This document shows positions 18,649 to 27,608 of a stretch of DNA of 64,000 bases, piece after piece. The notes beneath the pieces are model-generated. The model searched no databases. It was not told the origin of the DNA and saw only the letters and a list, made by a program, of their open reading frames with translations. The DNA comes from Pseudomonas hefeiensis. GTDB taxonomy: Bacteria > Pseudomonadota > Gammaproteobacteria > Pseudomonadales > Pseudomonadaceae. Position 1 is the first letter of the stretch; each line of letters starts with the position of its first letter. The position numbers and the translations under genes are program-made. The stretch lies in NCBI RefSeq assembly GCF_030687835.1, contig NZ_CP117449.1, positions 4,960,001 to 5,024,000 on the forward strand. Reading direction: 5' to 3'.

Positions 18649-19908
18649 TTACACAGGTGCGGGACTGGAGAGTTTCGCCAACGCCGTCGCCATGCTGGGC
18701 GCCAGGGGCAAGCGCGGAATCAGCACCGCCTGCCAGGCGTGATACAGGTCCGGTTTGCCCGGCCAGATGTCGGCGCTGGGGCGGTTTTGCGGATCGAGTT
18801 CGTGGTGCCAACTGCCGTCGCAACGGTCGATGAAATGTTTGTCACAGAACTCCCATAACTGCCGGTACCAGGCTTCGAATTGCGCCTCATCGGTGCGCTT
18901 GAGCAAGGCGCTGGCGGCGGCCGCTGCTTCGGCATGCACCCAGTGCAGGCGATGGCGAACCACGGCGCGGTTGTCCCAGTCCAGGGTGTAGACAATGCCT
19001 GGGGCACCATCGACTTCCCACCCGTGACGGCAGTTCTGCTCAAAAAGTTTTTGCGCATCCTGGGCCAGCCAGCCGGGCGTCAACATGCCGATCTGCACCC
19101 GTGCGGCTTCAAGGTGCAACAACAGCCGCGCCCATTCGAAACCGTGGCCGGGCGTGGTGCCGTAAGGGCGAAAACCGTCGGCAGGATTGTCGTGGTTGTA
19201 CTCACGCAACGGCTGCCAGTCGCGGTCGAAATGCTCCACCACCAGATAGTCATTGGCGGCGGCGTGACCATGGATCACCCGTTCAACGATGCGCAGCGCA
19301 CGGACCAGCCAGCGGGGGTCGTCCGTGACATCGGCCAGGGCCAGGAAGGCTTCGGTGGCGTGCATGTTGCTGTTGGCGCCACGATAGGCCTCCTCCTCGC
19401 TCCAGTCGCGGTTGAAGGATTCGCGCAGGGCGCCCTCTTCTTCGCTCCAGAAGTGCGCATCAATCACCCGCACGGCTTCATCCAGCAGCGCCTGGGCGCC
19501 GGGACGTTGGGCCACCACCGCGGAACTGGCCGCCAAGGCGACAAATGCGTGCAGGTAGGCGGCCTTGCCGGAGTCCTTCTCATGGGGTTGCGCCGTGGCG
19601 AACCAGCCGCCGTGCTCGGCGTCCCGCAGGGGGCCGCTGAGGGCCTCGATACCGTGATCCACCAGCTCGGAGAAACCCGGCAGCCCCTGGATGTGGGCCA
19701 TGGCGAAGCTATGGGTCATGCGCGCGGTGTTCATGGTTTCGGCCCGGGCATCGTCCGGCAGACGACCCTGGTCGTCCAGGTTGCCAAAGCCGTCCGGCAG
19801 CCTTGAGGCCTTGGCGAACGCCAGCAGACGCAAGCCTTCAGCGGCAAGCCATTGCTGGTGGGCAGGCGCATTCAGCCAACTGCTGAAGGCCGGTTGGAAG
19901 GTGTCCAT
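18649..19908 (-). CDS. AGE-family sugar isomerase, probable D-mannose isomerase
   Basis: 419 residues of an (alpha/alpha)6 barrel. Conserved blocks are ANSNMHATEAFLAL, the catalytic-His segments GHGFEWARLLLH and HWVHAEAAAAAS, and the C-terminal WPGKPDLYHAWQAVLIPRLP. This set fits the mannose isomerase/YihS branch rather than N-acylglucosamine 2-epimerase, so it probably converts mannose to fructose. It lies directly upstream of gtsA on the same strand. The Gts system imports glucose and mannose, so the enzyme gives mannose a route into central metabolism. An AACAACAA motif precedes its start. Confidence 0.8.
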   Translation of the reverse strand: MDTFQPAFSSWLNAPAHQQWLAAEGLRLLAFAKASRLPDGFGNLDDQGRLPDDARAETMNTARMTHSFAMAHIQGLPGFSELVDHGIEALSGPLRDAEHGGWFATAQPHEKDSGKAAYLHAFVALAASSAVVAQRPGAQALLDEAVRVIDAHFWSEEEGALRESFNRDWSEEEAYRGANSNMHATEAFLALADVTDDPRWLVRALRIVERVIHGHAAANDYLVVEHFDRDWQPLREYNHDNPADGFRPYGTTPGHGFEWARLLLHLEAARVQIGMLTPGWLAQDAQKLFEQNCRHGWEVDGAPGIVYTLDWDNRAVVRHRLHWVHAEAAAAASALLKRTDEAQFEAWYRQLWEFCDKHFIDRCDGSWHHELDPQNRPSADIWPGKPDLYHAWQAVLIPRLPLAPSMATALAKLSSPAPV

Positions 19909-19922
19909 GGGAATACCTTTTT

Positions 19923-19930
19923 TTGTTGTT
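19923..19930 (-). promoter_or_regulatory. AANAANAA (Hfq/Crc-like) motif at the mannose isomerase gene
   Basis: Reads AACAACAA on the minus strand, 14 bases before the ATG and next to the AAGG ribosome site. Confidence 0.4.
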
Positions 19931-20042
19931 TTGACGCAGGGAGTCTAAACAAGGGTTGGCGAGGGGCAGGTAACGAAAGGGGTGAGTTATGTCACCAAGC
20001 TGTGACATTCCCCCGGGGATGTGTGTCGATGCTACTGACGCC

Positions 20043-20122
20043 TTCGCGAGCAAGCCCGCTCCCACATGAAACAACATGCGTAAACACCACAGATCCAATG
20101 TGGGAGCGGGCTTGCTCGCGAA
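20043..20122. repeat. REPIN
   Basis: TTCGCGAGCAAGCCCGCTCC and its complement about 35 bp apart, between gltS and the isomerase gene. Confidence 0.9.
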
Positions 20123-20141
20123 GAACGATAACGCGGTCTAA

Positions 20142-21611
20142 TCAATCCACACTGCGAGGCAACTGCAACGTCACCCGCAACCCACCTTCGCGCAGGTTTT
20201 GCAGGCTGACTTCGCCGCCATGGCTATGGGCGATGTTGCGGGCGATGCCCAGTCCCAATCCATACCCCTGCTGCTGCCCGGCCAGGCGAAAGTGCGGTTC
20301 GAAGACTTGTTCCAGCCGCTGCTCCGGCACGCCCGGCCCCTCGTCGTCGACGTGCAGGATGAATGCGGTTTCATCGTCATCGATGTGCAGGTGGGCGTTC
20401 TGTCCGTACTTCAGGGCGTTATCAATCAGGTTACCGATGCAGCGCTTGAGGGCCAGCGGCTTGCCAGGATAAGGCGCCAGCGCCCGGCCATCCTGGGTCA
20501 CCCGACCGTTGCCATTGGGCGCCAGGTACGGTTCGACCAGGCAGTCGAGCACATGGTTGAGGTCCACCGGCTCAATGTTTTCGTGGATGTCGGTGTCCTT
20601 GACGCATTGCAGAGCGCCTTTGACCAACAGCTCCAGTTCGTCCAGGTCCCGGCCAAACTTAGCCTGCAGGTTTTCGTCTTCCAGCAACTCCACTCGCAGC
20701 CGCAGACGGGTAATGGGCGTGCGCAAGTCGTGGGAAATCGCGCTGAACAATTGGCTGCGTTCGGTCAGGTAACGGCTGATGCGCTCACGCATGGCATTGA
20801 ATGCCCTGCCCACTTCCACCACTTCGCTGCCGCCGCCTTCGGCTACCGGCTCCACTTCGGCGCCCAGGGACATGTCGCGTGCTGCCCGGGCCAGACGTTT
20901 GAGGGGGCGGCTCTGCCAATGCACCAGCAAACCGATGAACAGCAACAACAGGCTGCTGGTCAGCACGATGAAACCGACCTGCTGCGCTGGCAGGCTCTGC
21001 TCTTCAAGGCTGGTGTAGGGTTCGGGCAGCAGCGAGGCGATGTACAGCCATTCGCCCGGGGCCATCTGGATTTGCGTGACCAGCACCGGCGGGTTCACCG
21101 GCTCAAGCGTCAAGGCGTAGTGAGCCCAGGAACGCGGCAATTCATCAAGCTTCAGGCCGCCGTTGAAAATCCGCAGGTCTTCGGGGCTGACAAACTTCAC
21201 CGAGATGTCGGCGCTATTGCCCAGGGATTTTCGTAGTACGTCGTCCACCGCCTTGAGCACCGCCAGCTTGCGCGGCGTAACCGGCAGCACGTCCATGCCC
21301 AGGGGTTTGTCGTTGAGCGTAACGACAAACCGCGTGCCGCCCATGCTGCGCAACTGATCCAGCACCAATGGCCGGTAAGCCACCGGCAACGAGCGTAGAT
21401 AGCTGACACTGGCAGTCATCGAATGGGCCAGGCTACGGGCGCTGGTGACCAGGCCTTCGAGCTGGGTGGCGCGCAGTTGCGAGACCCAGATCAGACTGGA
21501 CAGGGTCTGAGCGAACAGCACCACCAGCAGGGTCAGCAGCAGCATTCTTCCGAGCAACGAACGCGGCACCGGCACCCGGCGGGCGATTTTCTTGACCCAG
21601 TCAATGACCAT
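20142..21611 (-). CDS. gltS: GltS/GtrS, glucose-responsive sensor histidine kinase
   Basis: 489 residues: membrane helix 1 (MLLLTLLVVLFAQTLSSLIW), a periplasmic sensor domain of about 140 residues, helix 2 (VGFIVLTSSLLLLFIGLLVH), HAMP, the phosphoacceptor His in SAISHDLRTPITRLRLRVE, the N box GNLIDNALKYGQ and G boxes VDDEGPGVP and GYGLGLGIA. In P. aeruginosa the GtrS partner senses 2-ketogluconate and 6-phosphogluconate. I start at ATG 21611, which overlaps the gltR stop; the frame extends 12 codons upstream. Expected to phosphorylate GltR. Confidence 0.88.
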   Translation of the reverse strand: MVIDWVKKIARRVPVPRSLLGRMLLLTLLVVLFAQTLSSLIWVSQLRATQLEGLVTSARSLAHSMTASVSYLRSLPVAYRPLVLDQLRSMGGTRFVVTLNDKPLGMDVLPVTPRKLAVLKAVDDVLRKSLGNSADISVKFVSPEDLRIFNGGLKLDELPRSWAHYALTLEPVNPPVLVTQIQMAPGEWLYIASLLPEPYTSLEEQSLPAQQVGFIVLTSSLLLLFIGLLVHWQSRPLKRLARAARDMSLGAEVEPVAEGGGSEVVEVGRAFNAMRERISRYLTERSQLFSAISHDLRTPITRLRLRVELLEDENLQAKFGRDLDELELLVKGALQCVKDTDIHENIEPVDLNHVLDCLVEPYLAPNGNGRVTQDGRALAPYPGKPLALKRCIGNLIDNALKYGQNAHLHIDDDETAFILHVDDEGPGVPEQRLEQVFEPHFRLAGQQQGYGLGLGIARNIAHSHGGEVSLQNLREGGLRVTLQLPRSVD

Positions 21612-22332
21612 TGCTGGCAACCACACTGGCCGCCAGTTGATAACCACTGCCGCGCACCGTGCGGATCAGCCTTGGCGGCTTGTCGGTGTCACGCAGGCGC
21701 TGACGCAGGCGACTGACCGCCATGTCGACGATTCGGTCCAGGGGCATCAACTCACGACCGCGAGTGGCGTTGCCAATGGTGTCGCGGTCGAGGATTTCCT
21801 GAGGATGGTCGAGAAACAGCTTGAGCAAGGCGAAATCGGCGCCAGAGAGGATCACCTCTTCGCCGTCGGCATGGAACAGCCGATGACTGACCATGTCCAG
21901 CCGCCACTCGTCGAAGGCCAGCACTTCGCCGCCGGAGCGTTCCTGGCCAAACTGCGCCCGACGCAGCAAGGCCTTGATGCGCGCCTGTAATTCACGCGGA
22001 CTGAAGGGCTTGCCCAGATAATCATCGGCCCCCAGCTCCAGGCCAATGACCCGGTCAGCCTCGTCGGAACTGGCGGTGAGCATGATGATCGGCACGTGGG
22101 CCTGGCGCGGGTGCTGGCGAACCCAGCGGCAGAGGCTGAAGCCGTCCTCGTCGGGCAACATCACGTCGAGGATCACCAGATCGCTGGGGCCTTCGTTCAG
22201 TGCCTGGCGAAACCCGGCGCCATCAGGGGTAGTACGCACCTGGAAACCCGCGCGACTGAGGTACGCGTCCAGCAGCTCGCGAATCTCCTGGTCGTCGTCG
22301 ACCAACAAAATCGATTTGTTCACTGAACTCAC
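21601..22332 (-). CDS. gltR: GltR, OmpR-type response regulator of glucose transport
   Basis: 243 residues: receiver domain with acidic pocket DDD near the start, phosphoacceptor Asp in LVILDVMLPDEDG, conserved Thr/Ser in MLTAS and Lys in LGKPFSPREL, then a winged-helix DNA-binding domain (about 140-235). GltR controls oprB and gts genes in relatives. The start is a GTG (22332), preceded by GAGG. An AACAACAA motif lies just upstream, so sugar-uptake control itself may be under carbon catabolite repression. Confidence 0.9.
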   Translation of the reverse strand: MSSVNKSILLVDDDQEIRELLDAYLSRAGFQVRTTPDGAGFRQALNEGPSDLVILDVMLPDEDGFSLCRWVRQHPRQAHVPIIMLTASSDEADRVIGLELGADDYLGKPFSPRELQARIKALLRRAQFGQERSGGEVLAFDEWRLDMVSHRLFHADGEEVILSGADFALLKLFLDHPQEILDRDTIGNATRGRELMPLDRIVDMAVSRLRQRLRDTDKPPRLIRTVRGSGYQLAASVVASNGH

Positions 22333-22344
22333 GGGGCCTCGTCC

Positions 22345-22352
22345 TTGTTGTT
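22345..22352 (-). promoter_or_regulatory. AANAANAA (Hfq/Crc-like) motif at gltR
   Basis: Reads AACAACAA on the minus strand, directly 5' of the GGACGAGG ribosome site of gltR. Confidence 0.4.
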
Positions 22353-22407
22353 TGGGTTGGAGCGGATTATGCCTGATGGACGGAATCTACAAACACCACA
22401 GAACCTT

Positions 22408-22553
22408 TGTGGGAGCGGGCTTGCTCGCGAAAGCGGCGCATCAGTCACCGACTGATGTTGAATGACACACCGCCTTCGCGAGCAAGCTTTGCTCCCACAG
22501 TGCTCACCCGCAAGATCACGCACATCTTGTGGGAGCAAGGCTTGCCCGCGATG
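22408..22553. repeat. REPIN plus a third REP arm
   Basis: A paired REP (22408-22500) is followed by a single arm of the GTGGGAGCAAGGCTTGCCCG subtype, between gltR and glk. Confidence 0.88.
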
Positions 22554-22567
22554 CAAGCGACTCGGTC

Positions 22568-23518
22568 TTAACTTTGCTCCAACGCCACACCCGCGCCCAT
22601 CAGCCCGGAATACGGTGCCGTCACCAGCCAGACCGGGATGCCCTTGAAGTAATCGCTCATGCAGCCCTTGTCGGCGAAGCAACGGGCGAAACCGCTTTCA
22701 AGGAAAAAATCGGCGAATCGCGGGACCACCCCGCCGACGATGTATACACCGCCACGCCCACCCACCGTCAGCACATTGTTACCGGCCACGCGCCCCAGCC
22801 AGCGGCAGAACTGCTCGAGTACTTCCAGGGCAATGGGGTCTCCGGCCAGACCGGCGGCGGTAATGGATTCGGGCGTGTCGAGCACCGGCGTATGGCCATC
22901 CACCGCGCAGATGGCACGGTACACCCGAGGTAACCCGCTGCCGCTCAGGGCGGTTTCGGCGCTGACATGACCGATCTCGTCGTAGATGTGCTGCCAGAGC
23001 TGGGTTTCCCGCGGGCTGCTCATGGGCAGGTCGACATGCCCGCCTTCGCCCGGCAACGCCGCAAACCGGCCCTCACCCAAGTCCAGCAACGTACCGACGC
23101 CCAACCCGGTGCCTGGACCAATCACCACCGCCGGCCGCAACGGCTCCGGCGTGCCCTCACAGACAACCCGGTATTCATCGGGACGCAAGCGCGTCATGCC
23201 CAGGGCCATGGCCGAAAAGTCATTGACCAGCAGCAGCTTCTCGACCTCCAGGGTCTTGCAGAATGCCAGGTTGCTCAAGCGCCAGTGATTGTTGGTGAAG
23301 CGAAACTCATCGCCGCTGACGGGCCCCGCCACCGACAGGCACACCGAACCGATAGAACCCGGTTTCATGCCCATACCGCTCAGGTAAACCTTGATGGCAT
23401 CTTCGGGGCAGGCATAATCCGCGGTCGCCAGCACCTGGATATTTTCCAGGTTGTGGTTCTTCCACAAGGCGAACCGTGCGTTGGTCCCCCCGATGTCACC
23501 GACCAAAGCCAGTTTCAA
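22568..23518 (-). CDS. glk: Glucokinase
   Basis: 316 residues, Glk family: N-terminal phosphate loop [14 protein letters not shown], catalytic Asp in [15 protein letters not shown]-site GPGTGLGVG and substrate residues [12 protein letters not shown]. It phosphorylates glucose brought in by Gts. The reading frame opens with a TTG whose last two bases are shared with the edd stop TGA, so initiation is probably by coupling to edd; I see no closer ATG or GTG start that would keep the phosphate loop intact. Confidence 0.93.
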   Translation of the reverse strand: MKLALVGDIGGTNARFALWKNHNLENIQVLATADYACPEDAIKVYLSGMGMKPGSIGSVCLSVAGPVSGDEFRFTNNHWRLSNLAFCKTLEVEKLLLVNDFSAMALGMTRLRPDEYRVVCEGTPEPLRPAVVIGPGTGLGVGTLLDLGEGRFAALPGEGGHVDLPMSSPRETQLWQHIYDEIGHVSAETALSGSGLPRVYRAICAVDGHTPVLDTPESITAAGLAGDPIALEVLEQFCRWLGRVAGNNVLTVGGRGGVYIVGGVVPRFADFFLESGFARCFADKGCMSDYFKGIPVWLVTAPYSGLMGAGVALEQS

Positions 23519-25341
23519 TTAAGCGTCTCCAGGGCAGAAGTGAAGGCGCTGGCACCCTGCTCTGCCGAGCTGAAGGCCATGCGCATGAAACCAAACAGCT
23601 CGCGACCGGTGCCAATGTTGTTGCCCAACAAGCCCTTGGCCGGTGTGCGCGCAGCGAATTCCTCGGCGTCCACTTTCAATTCCAGAGTGCCTTTGACGCC
23701 ATCGACGCGGATGATATCGCCCTCCTGCACCCGGGCCAATGCACCGCCGACATAGGCTTCCGGGCTGACGTGGATAGCCGCCGGAATTTTCCCCGACGCG
23801 CCGGACATGCGCCCATCCGTCACCAACGCCACTTTGAAACCGCGATCCTGCAACACGCCGAGGAACGGTGTCATCTTGTGCAGCTCCGGCATGCCGTTAG
23901 AGCGCGGGCCCTGGAAGCGCATCACCGCGACAAAATCTTTTTCCAGCAGGCCAGCCTTGAACGCATCGGCCAGGTCCTGTTGATCCTGGAAGACCATGGC
24001 CGGAGCTTCGACGACCTGGTTTTCCAGAGCCACTGCCGAGATTTTCATCACGCCGCGCCCCAGGTTGCCTTCCATCACCCGCAACCCGCCCTCGGCTGAG
24101 AACGCACGGGCCACCGGGCGCAGGATGTTTTCATCGAGGCTTTCGATCGGGCCTTCGCGCCATACCAGTTCGCCGTCTTCGAGAAACGGTTCCTGGGTGT
24201 AGCGGCTCAAGCCGTGACCGAGCACGGTGTTGACGTTTTCGTGGAGCAAGCCGGCTTCCAGCAATTCGCGGATCAGGAACGACATGCCGCCCGCCGCCTG
24301 GAAGTGGTTGATGTCGGCCTTGCCGTTCGGGTAGACGTGACTCAGGGTCGGCACCACCTCGGAGAGGTCGGCCATGTCCTGCCAGGTAAGCTGAATGCCG
24401 GCGGCCATGGCAATGGCCGGCATGTGCAAGGTGTGATTGGTGGAACCGCCGGTGGCGTGCAGCGCGACAACAGAATTGACCAGCGACCGCTCGTCGACGA
24501 TTTCGCCGATAGGCATGAAGTTGCCGCTCTGCTTGGTCAGGCGCGTGACCTGGAACGCCGCTTCGCGGGTCAGGGCGTCACGCAACGGCGTGTTCGGGTT
24601 GACGAACGAGGCACCCGGCAAATGCAGGCCCATCACCTCCATCAACAACTGGTTGGTGTTGGCGGTGCCGTAAAAGGTGCAGGTGCCGGGGCTGTGGTAG
24701 GACTTCATCTCCGACTCCAGCAGCTCCTCGCGGGTGGCCTTACCCTCGGCATAGCGCTGACGTACATCGGCTTTCTGCTTGTTGGAAATGCCCGAGACCA
24801 TGGGCCCGCCCGGCACGAAAATCGTCGGCAAATGACCGAAACGCAGCGCGCCCATCATCAGGCCCGGCACAATCTTGTCGCAAATGCCGAGCATCAGCGC
24901 GCCGTCAAACATGTTGTGGGACAACGCCACCGCCGTCGACAGCGCGATCACTTCGCGGCTCGGCAGGCTCAGCTCCATCCCCGCCTCACCTTGGGTCACG
25001 CCATCGCACATGGCCGGCGTGCCACCGGCGAACTGGCCGACCGAGCCAATCTCGCGCAAGGCTTTCTTGATCTGTTCCGGGAAGGTTTCGTAGGGCTGGT
25101 GGGCCGAGAGCATGTCGTTGTAGGAAGACACGATGGCGATGTTGGCAGCGTTCATCATCCGCAGGTGATGCTTGTCTTCGGTACCGCAACCGGCCACGCC
25201 GTGGGCGAAGTTGGCGCATTGCAACTTGCCGCGCATCGGACCGTCGCTGGCTGCACCGCGGATCAATGCAAGGTAAGCCTGACGCGTGGCGCGGCTGCGG
25301 GCGATAAGCCGTTCGGTGACCTCAAGAACGCGGGGATGCAT
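23515..25341 (-). CDS. edd: 6-phosphogluconate dehydratase
   Basis: 608 residues of the IlvD/Edd family, an iron-sulfur dehydratase making KDPG from 6-phosphogluconate. Cluster-binding cysteines are seen in [15 protein letters not shown] and in GICDKIVPG, and in the [13 protein letters not shown] motif; the C-terminal [21 protein letters not shown] is also typical. First gene of edd-glk-(gltRS). The divergent region with gap1 carries two exact HexR operator matches, so both directions should be repressed by HexR. Confidence 0.95.
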   Translation of the reverse strand: MHPRVLEVTERLIARSRATRQAYLALIRGAASDGPMRGKLQCANFAHGVAGCGTEDKHHLRMMNAANIAIVSSYNDMLSAHQPYETFPEQIKKALREIGSVGQFAGGTPAMCDGVTQGEAGMELSLPSREVIALSTAVALSHNMFDGALMLGICDKIVPGLMMGALRFGHLPTIFVPGGPMVSGISNKQKADVRQRYAEGKATREELLESEMKSYHSPGTCTFYGTANTNQLLMEVMGLHLPGASFVNPNTPLRDALTREAAFQVTRLTKQSGNFMPIGEIVDERSLVNSVVALHATGGSTNHTLHMPAIAMAAGIQLTWQDMADLSEVVPTLSHVYPNGKADINHFQAAGGMSFLIRELLEAGLLHENVNTVLGHGLSRYTQEPFLEDGELVWREGPIESLDENILRPVARAFSAEGGLRVMEGNLGRGVMKISAVALENQVVEAPAMVFQDQQDLADAFKAGLLEKDFVAVMRFQGPRSNGMPELHKMTPFLGVLQDRGFKVALVTDGRMSGASGKIPAAIHVSPEAYVGGALARVQEGDIIRVDGVKGTLELKVDAEEFAARTPAKGLLGNNIGTGRELFGFMRMAFSSAEQGASAFTSALETLN

Positions 25342-25461
25342 GTGTAGAACTCCAGGCTAACGGGTGTGGCGACCTGATTGTCTATGCTGGTCAAAACCCC
25401 GCCACGCATTGGGCGACAGCGGATTTCTTGACCATTCGGACCAGTTGATTCAGGTCACTCG

Positions 25462-25476
25462 TTGTAGATAAAACAA
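25462..25476. promoter_or_regulatory. Predicted HexR operator 1 in the edd/gap1 region
   Basis: TTGTAGATAAAACAA matches TTGT-N7-ACAA exactly. It lies 121 bp from edd and 85 bp from gap1. Confidence 0.65.
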
Positions 25477-25523
25477 AATATTGCCACTAAAAAGGCTTGT
25501 TTTCTATTTTTATGCGAATAATC

Positions 25524-25538
25524 TTGTAATTCCAACAA
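25524..25538. promoter_or_regulatory. Predicted HexR operator 2 in the edd/gap1 region
   Basis: TTGTAATTCCAACAA matches TTGT-N7-ACAA exactly and ends 22 bp before the gap1 ATG. An overlapping AACAACAA (25534-25541) could instead be read as an Hfq/Crc motif in the gap1 leader. Confidence 0.65.
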
Positions 25539-25560
25539 CAAATCGACGGCGGCGCAGTTA

Positions 25561-26562
25561 ATGACTCTTCGAATCGCAATCAATGGTTTTGGCCGCATCG
25601 GCCGCAACGTCCTCCGTGCACTGTATACCCAAGGCTATCGTCGCGACTTGCAGATCGTCGCCATCAACGACCTGGGCGACAGTGCAATCAATGCTCATCT
25701 GCTCAAGTTCGACACGGTCCATGGCACCTTCGATGCCGAGGTGCAGCACGATCACGAAAGCCTGACGGTCAATGGCGACCGTATCTCGGTCAGCGCCATC
25801 CGCAACCCGGCCGAACTGCCTTGGGCCGCCGAAAAGATCGACGTCGTGTTCGAATGCACCGGTCTGTTCACCGACCGCGCCAAGGCCGCCGCCCATATCA
25901 GCGCCGGCGCCCGCAAGGTGATCATCTCGGCCCCGGCCAAGGGTGCCGACGCCACCGTGGTGTACGGTGTGAACCACGATATTTTGCGCCAGTCTCACCA
26001 GATCATTTCCAACGCGTCATGCACCACCAACTGCCTGGCCCCGGTGGCTCAAGTGCTGCACCGCGAACTGGGCATCGAAAGCGGCCTGATGACCACGATC
26101 CATGCCTACACCAATGACCAGAACCTGACCGACGTCTATCACAGCGACCCGTACCGCGCCCGTTCGGCCACCCAGAACATGATCCCGAGCAAGACCGGCG
26201 CGGCCGAGGCGGTGGGCCTGGTGTTGCCGGAACTGGCAGGCAAGCTGACCGGCATGGCCGTGCGCGTACCGGTGATCAATGTGTCGCTGGTGGATTTGAC
26301 CGTGCAGCTCAAGCGTGAAGCGTCGGCCGAAGAAGTCAACGAACTGCTGCGCCAGGCCAGCCAGCATTCGAAGATCCTCGGCTACAACACCCTGCCGCTG
26401 GTCTCCAGCGATTTCAACCACAATCCGCTGTCGTCGATTTTCGACGCCAACCACACCAAGGCCAGCGGCAAGCTGCTCAAGGTACTGGCCTGGTATGACA
26501 ACGAATGGGGCTTCTCCAACCGCATGCTGGATAACTGCCTGGCGTTGTGTAACGCCGAGTAA
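25561..26562 (+). CDS. gap1: Glyceraldehyde-3-phosphate dehydrogenase, type I
   Basis: 333 residues. NAD site [15 protein letters not shown], active-site Cys in [13 protein letters not shown] with the downstream HAYTNDQ, and C-terminal [13 protein letters not shown]. It oxidises the glyceraldehyde-3-phosphate made by Eda. Divergent from edd, with HexR sites between, as in P. putida gap-1. A large REP-derived repeat array follows 16 bp after the stop codon. Confidence 0.95.
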   Translation: MTLRIAINGFGRIGRNVLRALYTQGYRRDLQIVAINDLGDSAINAHLLKFDTVHGTFDAEVQHDHESLTVNGDRISVSAIRNPAELPWAAEKIDVVFECTGLFTDRAKAAAHISAGARKVIISAPAKGADATVVYGVNHDILRQSHQIISNASCTTNCLAPVAQVLHRELGIESGLMTTIHAYTNDQNLTDVYHSDPYRARSATQNMIPSKTGAAEAVGLVLPELAGKLTGMAVRVPVINVSLVDLTVQLKREASAEEVNELLRQASQHSKILGYNTLPLVSSDFNHNPLSSIFDANHTKASGKLLKVLAWYDNEWGFSNRMLDNCLALCNAE

Positions 26563-26578
26563 CCCACTGCAGGCCAAT

Positions 26579-26895
26579 GTGGGGCGAGCCTGTAAGAACA
26601 AAGCTGTGTGAGCAGGCCTGTGGGGGGCAAAGCTGTGAGAGCAAACCTGTGGGAACAGGCCTGTGGGAGCAAAGCTTGCTCGCGATAGCGATTTCAAAGC
26701 CAGCACAGGTGCTGCATGTGACGATGTCATCGCGAGCAAGCTTTGCTCCCACAGGTTTGCTCACACAGAATTGCCCCCACAAGCCTGCTCCCACAGCTTT
26801 GCTCACACAGGATTGCCCCCACAAGCCTGCTCCCACAGGTTTGCTCACACAGCTTTGCCCCCACAAGCCTGCTCCCAAGGTTTGCTCTCACATGG
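26579..26895. repeat. Higher-order tandem array of REP-arm monomers around a REPIN core
   Basis: The centre (about 26662-26755) is an ordinary REPIN. On its right the arm unit is tandemly repeated: three 42-bp periods (26753-26794, 26795-26836, 26837-26878) and a partial fourth, each period made of three 14-bp monomers such as CACAGGTTTGCTCA, CACAGAATTGCCCC and CACAAGCCTGCTCC. On its left about six complementary monomers (for example TGTGAGCAGGCCTG) run in the opposite sense. The whole can fold into one long imperfect hairpin. It ends 37 bp before the Fur box of the sigma-factor gene. Confidence 0.9.
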
Positions 26896-26932
26896 ATTCG
26901 GCGTGGTGAAATGAAGACTTGACCTACCCGAT

Positions 26933-26953
26933 AGATGATAAGCATTATCATCT
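26933..26953. promoter_or_regulatory. Fur box upstream of the heme-uptake sigma factor
   Basis: AGATGATAA-GC-ATTATCATCT is a near-perfect 21-bp palindrome close to the classical Fur consensus GATAATGATAATCATTATC. It lies 25 bp before the GTG start of the ECF sigma gene, where iron-loaded Fur would block transcription. Confidence 0.85.
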
Positions 26954-26977
26954 AGTCAAACCAGATCGGGCCCTACC

Positions 26978-27496
26978 GTGAGTCAATCGCGCTTTCATCA
27001 CGTCTTCCTTGCCCAGCGTACGCCACTGCTGCGCACCCTCCAGCGCATGGTCAACAACCCCAGCACCGCCGAAGACCTGCTTCAGGAAACCTACCTGCGG
27101 GTCACTCGTGCCTTGGGCGAGCGCACGGTCGAGCATCTCGAACCCTTCGTTTTCCAGACTGCCCGTAACCTGGCGCTGGACCACTTGCGTGCGCGGCGTA
27201 TTCAGTCCCGGACCCTGCTGGACGACGTGCCGCAGGCAGTTGTCCACAACGTGGTCGCTCCCCAAAGCAGCGCCGAGGACGCGGCCCATGCCGAGCAGAT
27301 GCTCGAACGCCTCAATCTCAGCCTGCAAGCGCTAAGCCCGCGACAGCAGCAGATTTTTATCCTCAGTCGCCTGCATGGTCACAGTTACCAGGACATCGCC
27401 AAACAACTGGACGTGTCGCTGAGCACCGTGCAGAAGGAACTGAAGCTGATCATGGCGATCTGTGTGGGCGTGGCAGAACGCCTTGGTTGCGACTGA
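26978..27496 (+). CDS. ECF sigma factor of a heme cell-surface signalling system (FecI/HxuI-like)
   Basis: 172 residues with sigma region 2 (about 8-75; NNPSTAEDLLQETYLRVTRAL, then the region 2.4 motif FQTARNLALDHLRARR) and region 4 (about 110-160; LSPRQQQIFILSRLHGHSYQDIAKQLDVSLSTV). Starts with GTG. It should be released when the downstream receptor binds heme and then transcribe the receptor gene. The order sigma, FecR, receptor, heme oxygenase resembles hxuIR-hxuA of P. aeruginosa and the PP_1005-1008 cluster of P. putida. A strong Fur box covers its promoter. Confidence 0.88.
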   Translation: MSQSRFHHVFLAQRTPLLRTLQRMVNNPSTAEDLLQETYLRVTRALGERTVEHLEPFVFQTARNLALDHLRARRIQSRTLLDDVPQAVVHNVVAPQSSAEDAAHAEQMLERLNLSLQALSPRQQQIFILSRLHGHSYQDIAKQLDVSLSTVQKELKLIMAICVGVAERLGCD

Positions 27497-27608
27497 GCCT
27501 GTAAGGATTTTCTCTAAGAGGCCGTCGCCGATTGCGCTGGCCTGCGGCCCTGCTAGGCTTGGTCGCTGACGCTAAATAGCCGTGCAAAAGACACTGCGAG
27601 GAACCACC

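Noticed and set aside
26579..26895. CRISPR-like regular repeats behind gap1
   Set aside because: The units are 14 and 42 bp with no unique spacers, and they match the REP arms nearby.
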